A stretch of 47,502 bases of DNA from Flammeovirgaceae bacterium (GCA_023251155.1 JAHEZH010000026.1:1-47502); one strand, 5' to 3'; numbered from the stretch's first letter, positions 35,112-43,720 are shown. Made by a program: numbers and translations. The notes: generated by a model from the letters alone, not told the origin.

Positions 35112-35119
35112 TATTTTTG
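35112..35119 (+). promoter_or_regulatory. -7 promoter element TATTTTTG of the HxlR gene
   Basis: Fits TAnnTTTG and lies 4 nt before the ATG at 35124, so the message would be essentially leaderless. Confidence 0.5.
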
Positions 35120-35123
35120 ATTG

Positions 35124-35525
35124 ATGAAAAACAGAAAAATTCCATTGAATTTGAATTGCGGGCTAGACCTGGTGGGCGAAGTGCTATATGGCAAATGGAA
35201 AATGCGCCTGTTATGGTTCATTAAGCAAGGTCATCGGCGCCCGAGCGAATTGCAACGCAAAATTCCAGATGCTTCACGAAGGGTATTAAATGTTCAATTG
35301 AAGGAACTGGAAGATCACGAGTTGATTTCAAAAGTTGTCTATGCTGTTGTTCCACCAAAAGTCGAGTATAACCTTACTGAATTTGGTGAAAGTTTACTAC
35401 CGGTCATTGCAGCCATTGGTCAATGGGGTGAACGTCACGAGCAGCGTTTGCGCGCTTCACTTTTAGCACAGCAAGAATTGAGTGTTGAAGTAGTGAATGA
35501 AGAATACGATCAAGATCATCCATGA
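35124..35525 (+). CDS. HxlR-family winged-helix regulator
   Basis: 133 residues with the HxlR pattern: Cys near the N-terminus (LNCGLDLVGEV), GKWKMRLLWFIKQGHRRPSE as the recognition region, IPDASRRVLNVQLKELEDHELI in the wing, and VEYNLTEFGESLLPVI in the C-terminal dimer helix. HxlR proteins respond to formaldehyde, quinones or other electrophiles, often through that N-terminal Cys. Divergent from the SDR gene; probably controls it. Confidence 0.88.
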   Translation: MKNRKIPLNLNCGLDLVGEVLYGKWKMRLLWFIKQGHRRPSELQRKIPDASRRVLNVQLKELEDHELISKVVYAVVPPKVEYNLTEFGESLLPVIAAIGQWGERHEQRLRASLLAQQELSVEVVNEEYDQDHP

Positions 35526-35691
35526 ACATGCATTAAAATAAATCACTGAAGCATCCGGCGCATGGCCCATTTCGCAATGCATCCAGAAGCACCGAGATTG
35601 AACACGGGCTGGTTCTGCCGAATTGCGAAGAGGCAAACCGGTAGACTGGCACCGGGCCAACTACTCTTCATCACGTGCTGATGACAGTACT
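35526..35691. other. Short gap, nothing recognised
   Basis: No gene or clear terminator seen between the convergent HxlR and glycosylase genes. Confidence 0.4.
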
Positions 35692-36594
35692 TTACAACAG
35701 CCCGGCTTTCGCTGAAGCAATTTTGCCGTCTTTAAATACAAAGTCAAATACACCTTTGATCTTTCCTCCTGGAAATTCTCCCGTGAACTCCACATCAATA
35801 TGTGCTGCATGTTCATTTAAGGGCACCAGCTTAATCAGGCGGGTTTGTGTTTGGTATCCAATAAAATAATCCTCAAAATATTTCCGGATACCAGGATGCC
35901 CTTTGAAAACTTGTCCAACGGATGGATCATCGAGCACGGCATCTTTGTGATACATTTTTAAATAACGGGTTACGTCATAGGCGTTGCTGGCAGCAAGCCA
36001 ATCGTGTATCACCATTTTGATCTCCGGTGATATCCTGTCTTCCTTCTGCTTACTCCACATGGGCTTTTGTTTTAGCACCCGCTTTTGAACCGGACAGTTA
36101 TCTGCATGTGCGCCGGGCAGATAACCAATGCTCATGAGAAACTCGTTCACGATCTCTCCCCCGGTAAAGCGGAATGTTTTCTTAAACAGTTTTACCCATT
36201 CCTCTTTCTTTTTCGGATGGTGATAGGCTAACCATTTCTCAAACGAACCAAACTCCTTCTGAAGTCGGAGAAGGGTTTTCGCGTTTTCAATGGCCGCATC
36301 GATCTTCAGTTTATTTCGAATAATACCGACATCCTGTAAAAGCCTTGCCCGGTCCGCTTGAGTATACGCTGCTACTTTAAGGATATTGAATTTGCTGTAC
36401 GCTTTACGAAAGGATGCTTCTTTCTTCAAAATGGTTTCCCAGCTCAGGCCTGCCTGATTGATCTCCATAACCAATCGTCCGAATAACTCATTGTCATCGT
36501 GGATAGGAAAACCGTAGTGATGGTCATGATAGTTTCTATGCAACGCCTTTCTCTCCGGGGGTTGCAGGTGTTCAATAACGCTACAATAAGACAT
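35692..36594 (-). CDS. tag: DNA-3-methyladenine glycosylase I fused to an NTF2-like domain
   Basis: The first 185 residues are Tag: zinc ligands Cys4, His23, His163 and Cys167 (in GAHADNCPVQ), catalytic Glu44 in EINQAGLSW, and the helical pattern GSFEKWLAYHHP. Tag excises N3-methyladenine from alkylated DNA. Residues 190-300 form an added SnoaL/NTF2-like domain (YLKMYHKDAVLDDPSVGQVF, VEFTGEFPGGKIKGVFDFVF); the usual Tag stops near 187 aa. No activity can be predicted for the extra domain. It starts 2 bp after the stop of an AraC regulator gene, a tight operon. Confidence 0.88.
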   Translation of the reverse strand: MSYCSVIEHLQPPERKALHRNYHDHHYGFPIHDDNELFGRLVMEINQAGLSWETILKKEASFRKAYSKFNILKVAAYTQADRARLLQDVGIIRNKLKIDAAIENAKTLLRLQKEFGSFEKWLAYHHPKKKEEWVKLFKKTFRFTGGEIVNEFLMSIGYLPGAHADNCPVQKRVLKQKPMWSKQKEDRISPEIKMVIHDWLAASNAYDVTRYLKMYHKDAVLDDPSVGQVFKGHPGIRKYFEDYFIGYQTQTRLIKLVPLNEHAAHIDVEFTGEFPGGKIKGVFDFVFKDGKIASAKAGLL

Positions 36595-36596
36595 CG

Positions 36597-37526
36597 TTAA
36601 TTATAATGAAATGATTGTTTAAACTCAATGGGCGTGAGCCTGGTTTTCTTTTTAAAAATCCGGTTGAATGATTGCGGGTGTTCAAATCCCAATTGATAGG
36701 CCACCTCCGATACCGTCAGGTTTTCTGTCGTCAGGTATTCTTTTGCTTTTTCGATTACTTTGTCGTGGATGTGTTGTTGTGTGTTCTGGCCCGTGAGCGA
36801 TCGCAACAGGTCACTCAGGTATCGCGGCGAAAGATGCAATTCATCCGCAAGGTACTGCACTGTGGGCAAACCGCTGGTTGCTGTGGTATCCTTCTTGAAA
36901 TAGTCATCGAGCAAACTTTCCAGCTTGGTCAGTATATCATAGTTTGCCGCTTTGCGTGTGATGAACTGGCGATTGTAAAAGCGATTGCTGTAATTGAGCA
37001 GCACTTCGATCTGTGAAATCATCACGTCCTGGCTGAAATCATCAATGGTGCCATCCAATTCCTGAAGGATATGGTGAAACACTTCCGTGATCGTTTTCTT
37101 TTCCTTTTCCGACAGGTACAATGCTTCATTGGCGGAGTAAGAGAAGAAGCCGTACTTTTTAATCACTTTGGCCAGTGCGTAATTTCTCAGGAAGTCGGGA
37201 TGAAACAACAAGGTATAGCCGGAATAGTCCTTTTCCTCTTCAGCCGCCGCGATGAGCTGACCAGGGGCAATAAAGGAAATGCCGCCTTCATCAAAATCGT
37301 AGTAGTGTTGTCCGTACTTTATTCTCCCCTGCAGGTTCTTTTTGAAAGAGACCTTATAGAAATTCAAAAGCATGGCTTTGGGTAGCTTGTCGGCTTCTGT
37401 TTTGATGTTGCCATAGTCCACCAGGCTCACCAGTGGATGCAGTGGCTTAGGTAAACCCAATGCCCTGTGCAAATCAGAGATGGAATTGAATTTCTGTGTG
37501 ATCTCTTTTCCCTTTTTCATTGCCAC
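36597..37526 (-). CDS. AraC-family transcriptional regulator
   Basis: 309 residues: an N-terminal cupin-like effector domain (about 1-140, YDFDEGGISFIAPGQLIAAA), a helical linker (IDDFSQDVMISQIEVLLNYS), and two HTH motifs at the C-terminus (LPTVQYLADELHLSPRYLSD, LTVSEVAYQLGFEHPQSFNR). It is directly upstream of the tag fusion gene and co-transcribed, so control of the alkylation-repair gene is a reasonable inference, although no Ada-type methyl-accepting domain is present. The damaged copy at 33181-33717 is a close paralogue of its C-terminal half. Confidence 0.9.
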   Translation of the reverse strand: MAMKKGKEITQKFNSISDLHRALGLPKPLHPLVSLVDYGNIKTEADKLPKAMLLNFYKVSFKKNLQGRIKYGQHYYDFDEGGISFIAPGQLIAAAEEEKDYSGYTLLFHPDFLRNYALAKVIKKYGFFSYSANEALYLSEKEKKTITEVFHHILQELDGTIDDFSQDVMISQIEVLLNYSNRFYNRQFITRKAANYDILTKLESLLDDYFKKDTTATSGLPTVQYLADELHLSPRYLSDLLRSLTGQNTQQHIHDKVIEKAKEYLTTENLTVSEVAYQLGFEHPQSFNRIFKKKTRLTPIEFKQSFHYN

Positions 37527-37607
37527 TCCATTTAGAAATAATGATTGATATCATTTAAATCAAACGCTTCCCGCTGAACATCCAACAATACGATGTTAAA
37601 CATTATC

Positions 37608-38420
37608 CTAATAAGGAGATGGAAGATTAAAAAGTTTCATGAGTTGCTTTCTGAAATTCTCCCGCCCGAGTTCCTGTCGCTGCTGATCAATTCGGTGAGC
37701 ATCTTTACCCGCCAGATAGCGAAGCTGGTCTTTGCCATCGGTTACGGCTTCGTATACTACTTGTGCAATCTTTTCGGCCTCTGTAAACTCCATGAGTGTG
37801 CCATCGGTAAAGAGTTCACCCAGTCTTTTGTTCAGCGCATCATACTCCCTGTCCACCGCCACCTGCATTCCGTTGATAAAATTACTTTTGATACCACCCG
37901 GCGCAACGGTTTTAATACCAATATTGAACTGAGCCAGGTCATACGAAATGCTCTCACTAAAACCCTCCAGTGCCCACTTGGTCGCATTGTACACCGGGGA
38001 AAGTGGGTTGGACGAGAAACCACATACCGAGGTGGTTGTTACAAATAATCCGCCGTTCATTTGTCTGAAATAGGGAATAAACGCTTTGGTTACACGTAGT
38101 ACGGATGTCAGGTTGGTTTCAATCTGCTGCACAATCTGTTCGTCCGTGCAGGCTTCCAGAGCACCGACCAATCCGTAACCGGCATTATTAAAAACCACAT
38201 CAATTCTTTGCTGTGCGGTTACGGTTTTTACCGTGTCAATGATTTGCTGAACATCGGTAACATCCAGTGGAACCACCGTGACGTTGGGTAGTTGTGTCAA
38301 TTCTGTTTCTTTCGCCGGGTTACGCATCGTTGCGATCACGTGCCAACCCTTCGATTGAAATAATCTGGCAGTAGCTTTTCCCAAACCTGCCGAAGCTCCT
38401 GTGATGAAGATGGTTTTCAT
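37608..38420 (-). CDS. SDR family oxidoreductase
   Basis: Classical short-chain dehydrogenase, 270 residues from ATG 38420 (MKTIFITGASAGLGKATARL; in-frame ATG 38432 adds four residues). It has the TGASAGLG nucleotide-binding loop, NNAGYGLVGAL, a catalytic Ser/Tyr/Lys set with YNATKWALEGFSES, and a variable C-terminus (to LFNLPSPY). Substrate unknown. Preceded by a small hairpin (38445-38461). Confidence 0.92.
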   Translation of the reverse strand: MKTIFITGASAGLGKATARLFQSKGWHVIATMRNPAKETELTQLPNVTVVPLDVTDVQQIIDTVKTVTAQQRIDVVFNNAGYGLVGALEACTDEQIVQQIETNLTSVLRVTKAFIPYFRQMNGGLFVTTTSVCGFSSNPLSPVYNATKWALEGFSESISYDLAQFNIGIKTVAPGGIKSNFINGMQVAVDREYDALNKRLGELFTDGTLMEFTEAEKIAQVVYEAVTDGKDQLRYLAGKDAHRIDQQRQELGRENFRKQLMKLFNLPSPY

Positions 38421-38444
38421 TTTGCCTTGCATTTTAGATTACAA

Positions 38445-38461
38445 AAGTCGCTCGGCGACTT
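38445..38461. promoter_or_regulatory. Inverted repeat AAGTCGC/GCGACTT upstream of SDR
   Basis: A 7-bp perfect inverted repeat with a TCG loop, 25 bp before the SDR start at 38420. It is a possible operator. Nothing else is recognised in the 38,433-38,735 gap. Confidence 0.35.
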
Positions 38462-38735
38462 CACTCCGGGTGTAACCAAAATACAGGTATTGATAACCAA
38501 AATGACGGAATAGCGATGAACTGCCGTACGTTGCCTGTTAACCTGAGCATCAAAATTGAATGCAAGGCAGATGCCTGTGTCATAGCGAATACACATGACG
38601 CCTGCTTAAACGGACGCCGATCAAATAACACATCGGGGTAGGTGTTCAATGGACAAGCTCTTCAGTCAGTTCAAAAATACCTGCCCGCACGTTAGCCACC
38701 GCCAACCATCGGAAGAGGATCTTTCAAGCGGCGTA

Positions 38736-39275
38736 CTATGCGGCAACCTGTTCTGAAACCTGGATGTTTGCAACCAGTTTGATATCCTCTCCCAGTCCTA
38801 CATTTCCCGTGTCCGTCAGTACATTCCACGTCATTCCGAAATCCATACGGTTAATAACACCCGTCACTTCAAAGCCATGTTTTACGACACCCTGTAAGCT
38901 CCGTTGCGAGCCGCCGTATTCAACATTCAGTTCCACTGACTTCGTTACACCTTTCAAGGTAAGATCACCAACCATCACAAAATGGTTACCGCCCGTGTTC
39001 ACAAAAGACGTGGACTCGAACGTGATCTGTGGATATAAATCAGCGGAGAAAAAATCACCGTTCTGCAAATGCACATCACGTTGTGCCTGGTTGGTGTCGA
39101 TACTTTTTACGTCAATCGTTAAATAGACTTTAGTGCTGTTAAATCCGTCCGCTTCCGAAACGGCGTGGCCTTCAAATTTCCGGAACAAACCCGTCACCGT
39201 GGAGATCACCAGGTGCCTGATTTTGAATACGATTTCGGAATGCAGTGGGTCGATTGACCATGTTGTTTTTTTCAT
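38736..39275 (-). CDS. YceI family protein
   Basis: A 179-residue YceI/lipocalin-like protein: the opening TTWSIDPLHSEIVFKIRHLV is the family signature (beta strand then -HS-x-I-xFxI-RH-), with later VYLTIDVKSIDTNQAQRDVH, GDLTLKGVTKSVELNVEYGG and GVINRMDFGMTWNV. YceI proteins bind isoprenoid lipids in a beta-barrel. No signal peptide is present, so it may be cytoplasmic. Divergent from an HxlR gene with a strong palindrome between them; regulation by HxlR is likely. Confidence 0.92.
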   Translation of the reverse strand: MKKTTWSIDPLHSEIVFKIRHLVISTVTGLFRKFEGHAVSEADGFNSTKVYLTIDVKSIDTNQAQRDVHLQNGDFFSADLYPQITFESTSFVNTGGNHFVMVGDLTLKGVTKSVELNVEYGGSQRSLQGVVKHGFEVTGVINRMDFGMTWNVLTDTGNVGLGEDIKLVANIQVSEQVAA

Positions 39276-39345
39276 AGCGTTATGCTGATTTTTACGAGCG
39301 TAAAATTATGTAGGTTTACTATTGAAAAGGTAGTAGTTACCCGGT

Positions 39346-39373
39346 GGTAAGTACTTACCTGCGCGTAAGTACT
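39346..39373. promoter_or_regulatory. HxlR-type operator GGTAAGTACTTACC plus half-site
   Basis: GGTAAGTACTTACC (39346-39359) is a perfect 14-nt palindrome, and GTAAGTACT recurs at 39365-39373, 18 nt downstream of its first copy. It lies between divergent yceI-like and hxlR-like genes, 18 nt before the regulator ATG. Confidence 0.68.
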
Positions 39374-39390
39374 CATGTGAATCAATCATT

Positions 39391-39735
39391 ATGAATCAGA
39401 AAACACAGTCATGCCAGCATAAGCTGATGATCAGCAGAGATGCACTGGAAGTGATCCAAGGCAAGTGGAGATTACCGATTGTACTGGCGCTCACTTTTGG
39501 CAACAAGCGGTTTGGCGAACTTCAGCGCGACATCGGCGACATCTCTCCAAAAATGCTTTCACAGGAACTGAAGGCACTTGAAGAGAACAAGATCATTACA
39601 CGCACGCTATATGACAGCATGCCGGTGACGGTGGAATATTCACTTACACCGCTGGGATTTTCCATGAAGAAACTGCTGGACGAGTTGCTCACCTGGGGTG
39701 CGCATTTCCGGAAGGAGATTGTAACGAAAGGATAG
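39391..39735 (+). CDS. HxlR-family winged-helix regulator
   Basis: 114 residues, HxlR fold: CQHKLMISRDALEVIQGKWR with the conserved N-terminal Cys and GKW, LTFGNKRFGELQRDIGDISP as recognition helix, KMLSQELKALEENKIITRTL and the VEYSLTPLGFSM dimer helix. The operator palindrome immediately upstream suggests autoregulation and control of the YceI gene. Confidence 0.9.
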   Translation: MNQKTQSCQHKLMISRDALEVIQGKWRLPIVLALTFGNKRFGELQRDIGDISPKMLSQELKALEENKIITRTLYDSMPVTVEYSLTPLGFSMKKLLDELLTWGAHFRKEIVTKG

Positions 39736-39970
39736 ATCCCTTCTTCCAGAGCGGAACTAAAAAACATACGTTCTTCAGTCGATAGCATCCGGGTTTCTGG
39801 TTGATCAGATTATCCTCGCCATCATCAGCCTTACCGGTGTGCCGATTGATTGGCACGACCACGAAAACGATCCTCACCACTGCGTTGTACTTTACGGTTA
39901 TTTCACACGGAGCGAATCCCTGTCAATTTCATCCAGCAATGGATCGGGAGATGCAAAAGGCATTGACCTG

Positions 39971-40546
39971 CTAACGGACTCTGTCGAATACAGTGGTCCA
40001 GGAACGCTCATCGCCCAATAGGGTTGCTTTGGCTTTGGCCTGAACCGAAATTGTGTTGCCGTCATTGCTCAACCTCCACACCTCTGTGACGTAAACAAAT
40101 TGTTGCTGCAGCGTATTGATCGTATGAGGAACGGCTGTCATCAGGCGTACCGTTGTATTCACCGTCATCGTTTGCCCATCGGCTGACCACGTTACGGTAA
40201 ACTTCTTTCCTTTTTCCATGCTATGATTTATTTCGCTTTCCTTCCCGTTGAAGACCAGTTTCTCCTGGCTTGTTGCCAGCGCTGCGCCAGCAGACGGGTT
40301 GGGTACCTCTATAGTTAGAAAATCGGCCTGCGCTGTTATTTTCATTGTTTTAGAGCGCATACGGTCACCCTCGGCATAGGTGCAAACAATATTGCCGCCC
40401 ATACTTATCGACTCCCGGGCTTTCCATTCGCCAGAGAAGTTTGTTGTGGAGTGGGTACGCTCTTTTTGCACGCTGGTTTCGTTTTGTTCGCTACAGGAGG
40501 TACAAAAAACAAACAGGAAGAGTAAAGCAGAGGTGTAGTTCATCAT
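39971..40546 (-). CDS. Putative lipoprotein of unknown function
   Basis: The N-terminus LLFLFVFCTSCSEQ is a signal peptide with a loose lipobox (Cys after CTS); such relaxed boxes are common in Bacteroidota. The remaining 170 residues form a probable beta-barrel or lipocalin-like fold (NFSGEWKARESISMGG ... VTEVWRLSNDGNTISVQAKA). No family is recognised. It is upstream of, and on the same strand as, the left end of the cassette array, and no attC follows it. Confidence 0.65.
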   Translation of the reverse strand: MMNYTSALLFLFVFCTSCSEQNETSVQKERTHSTTNFSGEWKARESISMGGNIVCTYAEGDRMRSKTMKITAQADFLTIEVPNPSAGAALATSQEKLVFNGKESEINHSMEKGKKFTVTWSADGQTMTVNTTVRLMTAVPHTINTLQQQFVYVTEVWRLSNDGNTISVQAKAKATLLGDERSWTTVFDRVR

Positions 40547-40697
40547 TTTCTCGTTTTAGTTTCAACGGCAACAAACCTACAAGCCTTTGTGCCCGGCATT
40601 GTAAAGCGCTTGTAAAATGATGTAAACGAAATGTAAAAGTTGCCTGGAGGGAACATGGGAAGCATTGTCAGTAAAGAGCATTGAAGTCTTGCCCGCT

Positions 40698-40955
40698 TTA
40701 CCCGGATGTGATGCAATCAGAAATCAGAGCACCCATTGCACTTCTACCACAGACACAAACGTAACTATCTGTTTCAACATCGTCTCTATTTACACTACGA
40801 GGCATCAGTCGCGAGTTCACGCCATTCAACTCTTCAACATGAGCAATTATTTCAAGCTCTCGTCCGTCAACATAAACTTTTCCAATGGTCCGAGCTTGTT
40901 GTCCCCAGGCCGGAAGCGAAATCAAGGTTAATATCGTTAGACAAATCTGTTTCAT
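40698..40955 (-). CDS. Small exported protein at the left end of the cassette array
   Basis: 85 residues with a signal peptide (MKQICLTILTLISLPAWGQQ) and a short beta-rich tail (KVYVDGRELEIIAHVEELNG). Four residues C-V-C-x form the only cysteine pair. The start is 7 bp from the attC-like site at 40962-41095, so it reads like a last cassette that has lost its own attC, or an ancestral neighbour. Function unknown. Confidence 0.6.
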   Translation of the reverse strand: MKQICLTILTLISLPAWGQQARTIGKVYVDGRELEIIAHVEELNGVNSRLMPRSVNRDDVETDSYVCVCGRSAMGALISDCITSG

Positions 40956-40961
40956 GCAATT

Positions 40962-41095
40962 AATTACAACGTTTGTGTTTGCGTAGTAGTGCGTTTCCGA
41001 AGCCGCGTTTTGTCCCAGGAAACTAAACGTTCAACGAAGATAAAACTTTATACCAACTCGTCACGGCACCATTGCAGAACATACTGTTATAAGCC
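40962..41095 (-). repeat. attC site h (long class), after the 41087 gene
   Basis: On the minus strand begins GGCTTATAAC (overlapping the stop of the 41087-41944 gene) and ends AAACGTTGTAATT. The arms (CAGTATGTTCTGCAATGGTG against TTTGTGTTTGCGTAGTAGTGC) are imperfect. The centre contains GAAGATAAAACTTTATA, the same 17 nt found in site e. About 134 bp. Confidence 0.55.
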
Positions 41096-41944
41096 GTTCT
41101 TAATTAATTGTTTGATGTACAATTTTTTTGTCGGCTTTGATTGAGAAAGCTCATGTTCAAGTTGCAAGTCCATGTCCTGCGAGAAGTCCCAACCAGTCGT
41201 GATTGACGGACGAAAAAGATAACCTCTCCCGTCAGGATTACTGTTGTCATATTCGAATTGAGTATCTAAATTACCTATCAGTTCATTTAAATTTGGGTAG
41301 AGTTTGTAATAAAAGTCAGGCATGTGCCAGTAGACTTGCGTCTCCTCAAACCAAAAACCACCAAATGATTTCACAAGTACTTCCGCGTTTCTAAAATCGT
41401 CAAGGACTGGTTTTTCTCTTTGATTAAGTCTAGTTGTCGCAATTAGATTGCAACCACTTTGAGCATCTGTATCCGCTTCAATTACAACAGCACCTCCATA
41501 ATTTCCGTTTTTCAACTTGAAAGTCAAGCAGTCACCCGCCATAAATATTGCAGTTTTAACTTTTGTCTTTACACGGGTCTTTGGCCTTGGCCTGTTGGAC
41601 TTTAGTTTTTGTAGGAATTTATCAAGGGCAATTTTTCTTTTTTGTAGATCTTTCTCAGTTACACCACTTGTTTTCCATAAAATTAAATCAGCACCTGATT
41701 CGATAATATTTTCAACAGTCAAAAACACATTGTTATCAAGTGATTTTGTTTCCCATTGAGCTAAAGCAAGTGCAAACCAAAAATCATTTTTCTCTTCCTC
41801 AATGTTTAAAAGCTCAGCATAGTCAGAGATTATTTCTTTCGAGATATCGTCAGGCTTGCTTCCTTTGTTATACTTGTCAAAAAAATCATGATAGACGTCT
41901 GAAAACGAATCACTGTCTCGAATTGCTGTTCCCCAACTTCCCAT
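41087..41944 (-). CDS. Cassette protein, MGxWG family, paralogue of the 45616 gene
   Basis: 285 residues from ATG 41944 (MGSWGTAIRDSDSFSDVYHD). The start aligns with the paralogue at 45616-46506 (MGAWGQGIKQNDLFGDIYDT). Shared blocks are WxALAxAQWxTKxLD, KRKxALDKFLQKL-type helical text, and GDCLTFKLKNGNYGGAVVIE near residue 140. The N-terminus resembles DUF4259-like proteins that start MGAWG. Cytoplasmic by appearance, no signal peptide. No function is known; its stop lies inside the following attC. Confidence 0.78.
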   Translation of the reverse strand: MGSWGTAIRDSDSFSDVYHDFFDKYNKGSKPDDISKEIISDYAELLNIEEEKNDFWFALALAQWETKSLDNNVFLTVENIIESGADLILWKTSGVTEKDLQKRKIALDKFLQKLKSNRPRPKTRVKTKVKTAIFMAGDCLTFKLKNGNYGGAVVIEADTDAQSGCNLIATTRLNQREKPVLDDFRNAEVLVKSFGGFWFEETQVYWHMPDFYYKLYPNLNELIGNLDTQFEYDNSNPDGRGYLFRPSITTGWDFSQDMDLQLEHELSQSKPTKKLYIKQLIKNGL

Positions 41945-41963
41945 GTTCGGTTTGGTCAAAAAT

Positions 41964-42056
41964 GGCTTATAACCCTAGTATATGTGCTATTTAAATTTAC
42001 CTTTTTAAAATAATTAATCCCAATACAGCATATGTTTTACAGTTTTTGTTAGCGGC
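41964..42056 (-). repeat. attC site a (short class)
   Basis: On the minus strand begins GCCGCTAAC and ends TTATAAGCC. Inner arms AGCATATG/TATATGTGCT flank an AT-rich centre. 93 bp, between the stop at 42095 and the start at 41944. Confidence 0.7.
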
Positions 42057-42094
42057 TGCCAAATTGCTCCCACACTGTCATTCGACTTGTGAGT

Positions 42095-42900
42095 TCAGCG
42101 AAGGTAAATAAATATGTCATTCTTGGACTTAACACCTATTGATTTAATCGTTGCTGGCCTCCATGTTGTTTTTTCTATTAATGGGATTGCAATACTTTTA
42201 ATGTAGTCCCAATACTGCTTATTGTAATCTTCCTCTTTGGTTCTATTATCCCAAAAAACGAATTGAGTGTTCGTCACTTTTGCACTTCCATTCTTATCAA
42301 TGTCCAAATAAACTTGCAGCATTGCCATTGATTTTTCTCCTTGTCTAGTTCTATAATTAGTTGGATACTTAACTAGTTTGTCAAACTCTTTCTGAAGGCC
42401 TGAATGATTTGTTTGGTCATAGGTACTGTCGCCTGGAAACATTGCAGGCTTGTCCCAGCAACTGCTTTTGCTACCGCAGTCAAAAACCTTGTTTCGGTTT
42501 TTGATTACCCTTAAGCTGTCTGCTGTGTAGAGAAGTGAGTCGGTAAAATTGTCACCAAATTTCTCGATTAGCTTTTCTTGCATGAACTCGCAATAACAAT
42601 GATAATTTTTACTGGGTTGAATAACGTCAGGCGAAGACTCATCTTTATAAGTAATACTATAAAGAGTCAACAAGCTATCCATCTCTTTTCCGATCTTAAT
42701 GCTTGCCAAATAATATTTCCAACGTAATTATAATAAATAAATTTACTGTTCTTTATGTCAGCCTTTGCCTCAACGATTTCTTGCATGCAAGCAGTGTCAG
42801 ACGAATGAACTCTGCTTTCAAGTGGCGTCTTTTTGCTATCATCGCATGCAGCTGCAAAGAATATGAAAAGGATCAACGAGAATTTATTATTCACATGCAT
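42095..42900 (-). pseudogene. Cassette lipoprotein, split by a frameshift
   Basis: The upstream part (42900 to about 42695) encodes a lipoprotein signal, LILFIFFAAACDDSKK, and continues SKFIYYNYVGN. The downstream part (42709 to 42095, 204 codons) begins at a GCA after TTG and reads KYYLASIKIGKEMDSLLTLY when one base is added, giving an uninterrupted 268-residue lipoprotein. So a one-base deletion near 42,695-42,705, or a sequencing error, splits the gene. The body has YHCYCEFMQEKLIEKF and DCGSKSSCWD cysteines. Function unknown; it begins downstream of the attC at 42948-43047. Confidence 0.65.
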
Positions 42901-42947
42901 TGTTTACTTTATATTCTGTCGAGCCCCGGAACTTTGGCCATTTGGTT

Positions 42948-43047
42948 GTCGCTAACGTCCGCATATAAAGCGTGCCGGCAGTCCAAATTAATAATTAATC
43001 AACAATTCTGCCGGACTGAAAACTTGGCAAGCATGACCAAGTTGTCT
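42948..43047 (-). repeat. attC site b, degenerate
   Basis: The left half is good: plus strand TCGCTAACGTCCGCATATAA and the inner arm GCCGGCAG pairing with CTGCCGG. The other half (CAAGTTGTCTGCG) keeps a GTT core but its outer arm no longer pairs. About 100 bp. Confidence 0.5.
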
Positions 43048-43122
43048 GCGTAAACATTTTAATTTTGCTTGTCTGAGGTTTATCATTTTCACGTTGTCCA
43101 AATTCAATAGCAGTCGTTTTTG

Positions 43123-43539
43123 TTAATAATCATAAGTTTTATAAATCCAGTCAACAAAATAATTAATCACGTTATCGTAGTGATCAAAATACTCTATGTG
43201 AACAAGTCCACCCCTTTCTTGTACTTTTAAAATATACTTTGAGTCCTTTGTTTTCTCAATCCATTGACTGTCTAACTTTGGATACTTTAAGTGGGTGTCG
43301 TATAGTTTCTCGATATAACCACTCGAAGAAAATAGAGCCTTGAATCTATCTTTTGTCAATTTAACATATCGCTTTGCAACCGCAGGAGGGATATACTCGG
43401 ACTTAAAACCCGGTGTAAGTCTGTTTATAATTTCCACATCGTGCCATATTAATATATCGGCTTGCTCTTTTTCGGTAATTGAGGGGAATCCAATTTCTTC
43501 GTGAACTTTATATACTCTTTCAGCGTCCATTGTCATCAA
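43123..43539 (-). CDS. Cassette protein of unknown function
   Basis: 138 residues, no signal peptide. Text such as KEQADILIWHDVEIINRLTP, SEYIPPAVAKRYVKLTKDRF and HIEYFDHYDNVINYFVDWIY is amphipathic and mixed alpha/beta, and aromatic-rich at the end. I know no family. It stands alone between attC c and attC b. The start could also be ATG 43533. Confidence 0.62.
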   Translation of the reverse strand: MMTMDAERVYKVHEEIGFPSITEKEQADILIWHDVEIINRLTPGFKSEYIPPAVAKRYVKLTKDRFKALFSSSGYIEKLYDTHLKYPKLDSQWIEKTKDSKYILKVQERGGLVHIEYFDHYDNVINYFVDWIYKTYDY

Positions 43540-43621
43540 TTACATTTTTGTGTTAGTCTGCGGAAAAAATCTGAGCGGCTTGGCCGTCATTGTCCACGGA
43601 AACCGATGTCTTTAGCGCATG

Positions 43622-43716
43622 AGCTACAACGTCTAGCTATAAGGCGTGGCGGCACACCGAAATATAAAAATTAAATATCAACCGTGCCGCCATGACTTAT
43701 AGCTTTTGTTAGCCAC
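43622..43716 (-). repeat. attC site c (short class)
   Basis: Near-ideal. On the minus strand: GTGGCTAAC, arm CTATAAGTC, inner arm GGCGGCAC, AT-rich loop, GTGCCGCC, ACGCCTTATAG, end GTTGTAGC. 95 bp, 5 bp after the stop at 43721. Confidence 0.82.
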
Positions 43717-43720
43717 AGTT

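Noticed and set aside
38461-38649. 62-codon minus-strand frame in the gap before the SDR gene
   Set aside because: No family resemblance and no promoter; the gap looks non-coding.
39689-40021. Short frames on both strands between the HxlR gene and the lipoprotein
   Set aside because: Overlapping shadow frames without homology; the stretch may be an old gene remnant but nothing can be named.
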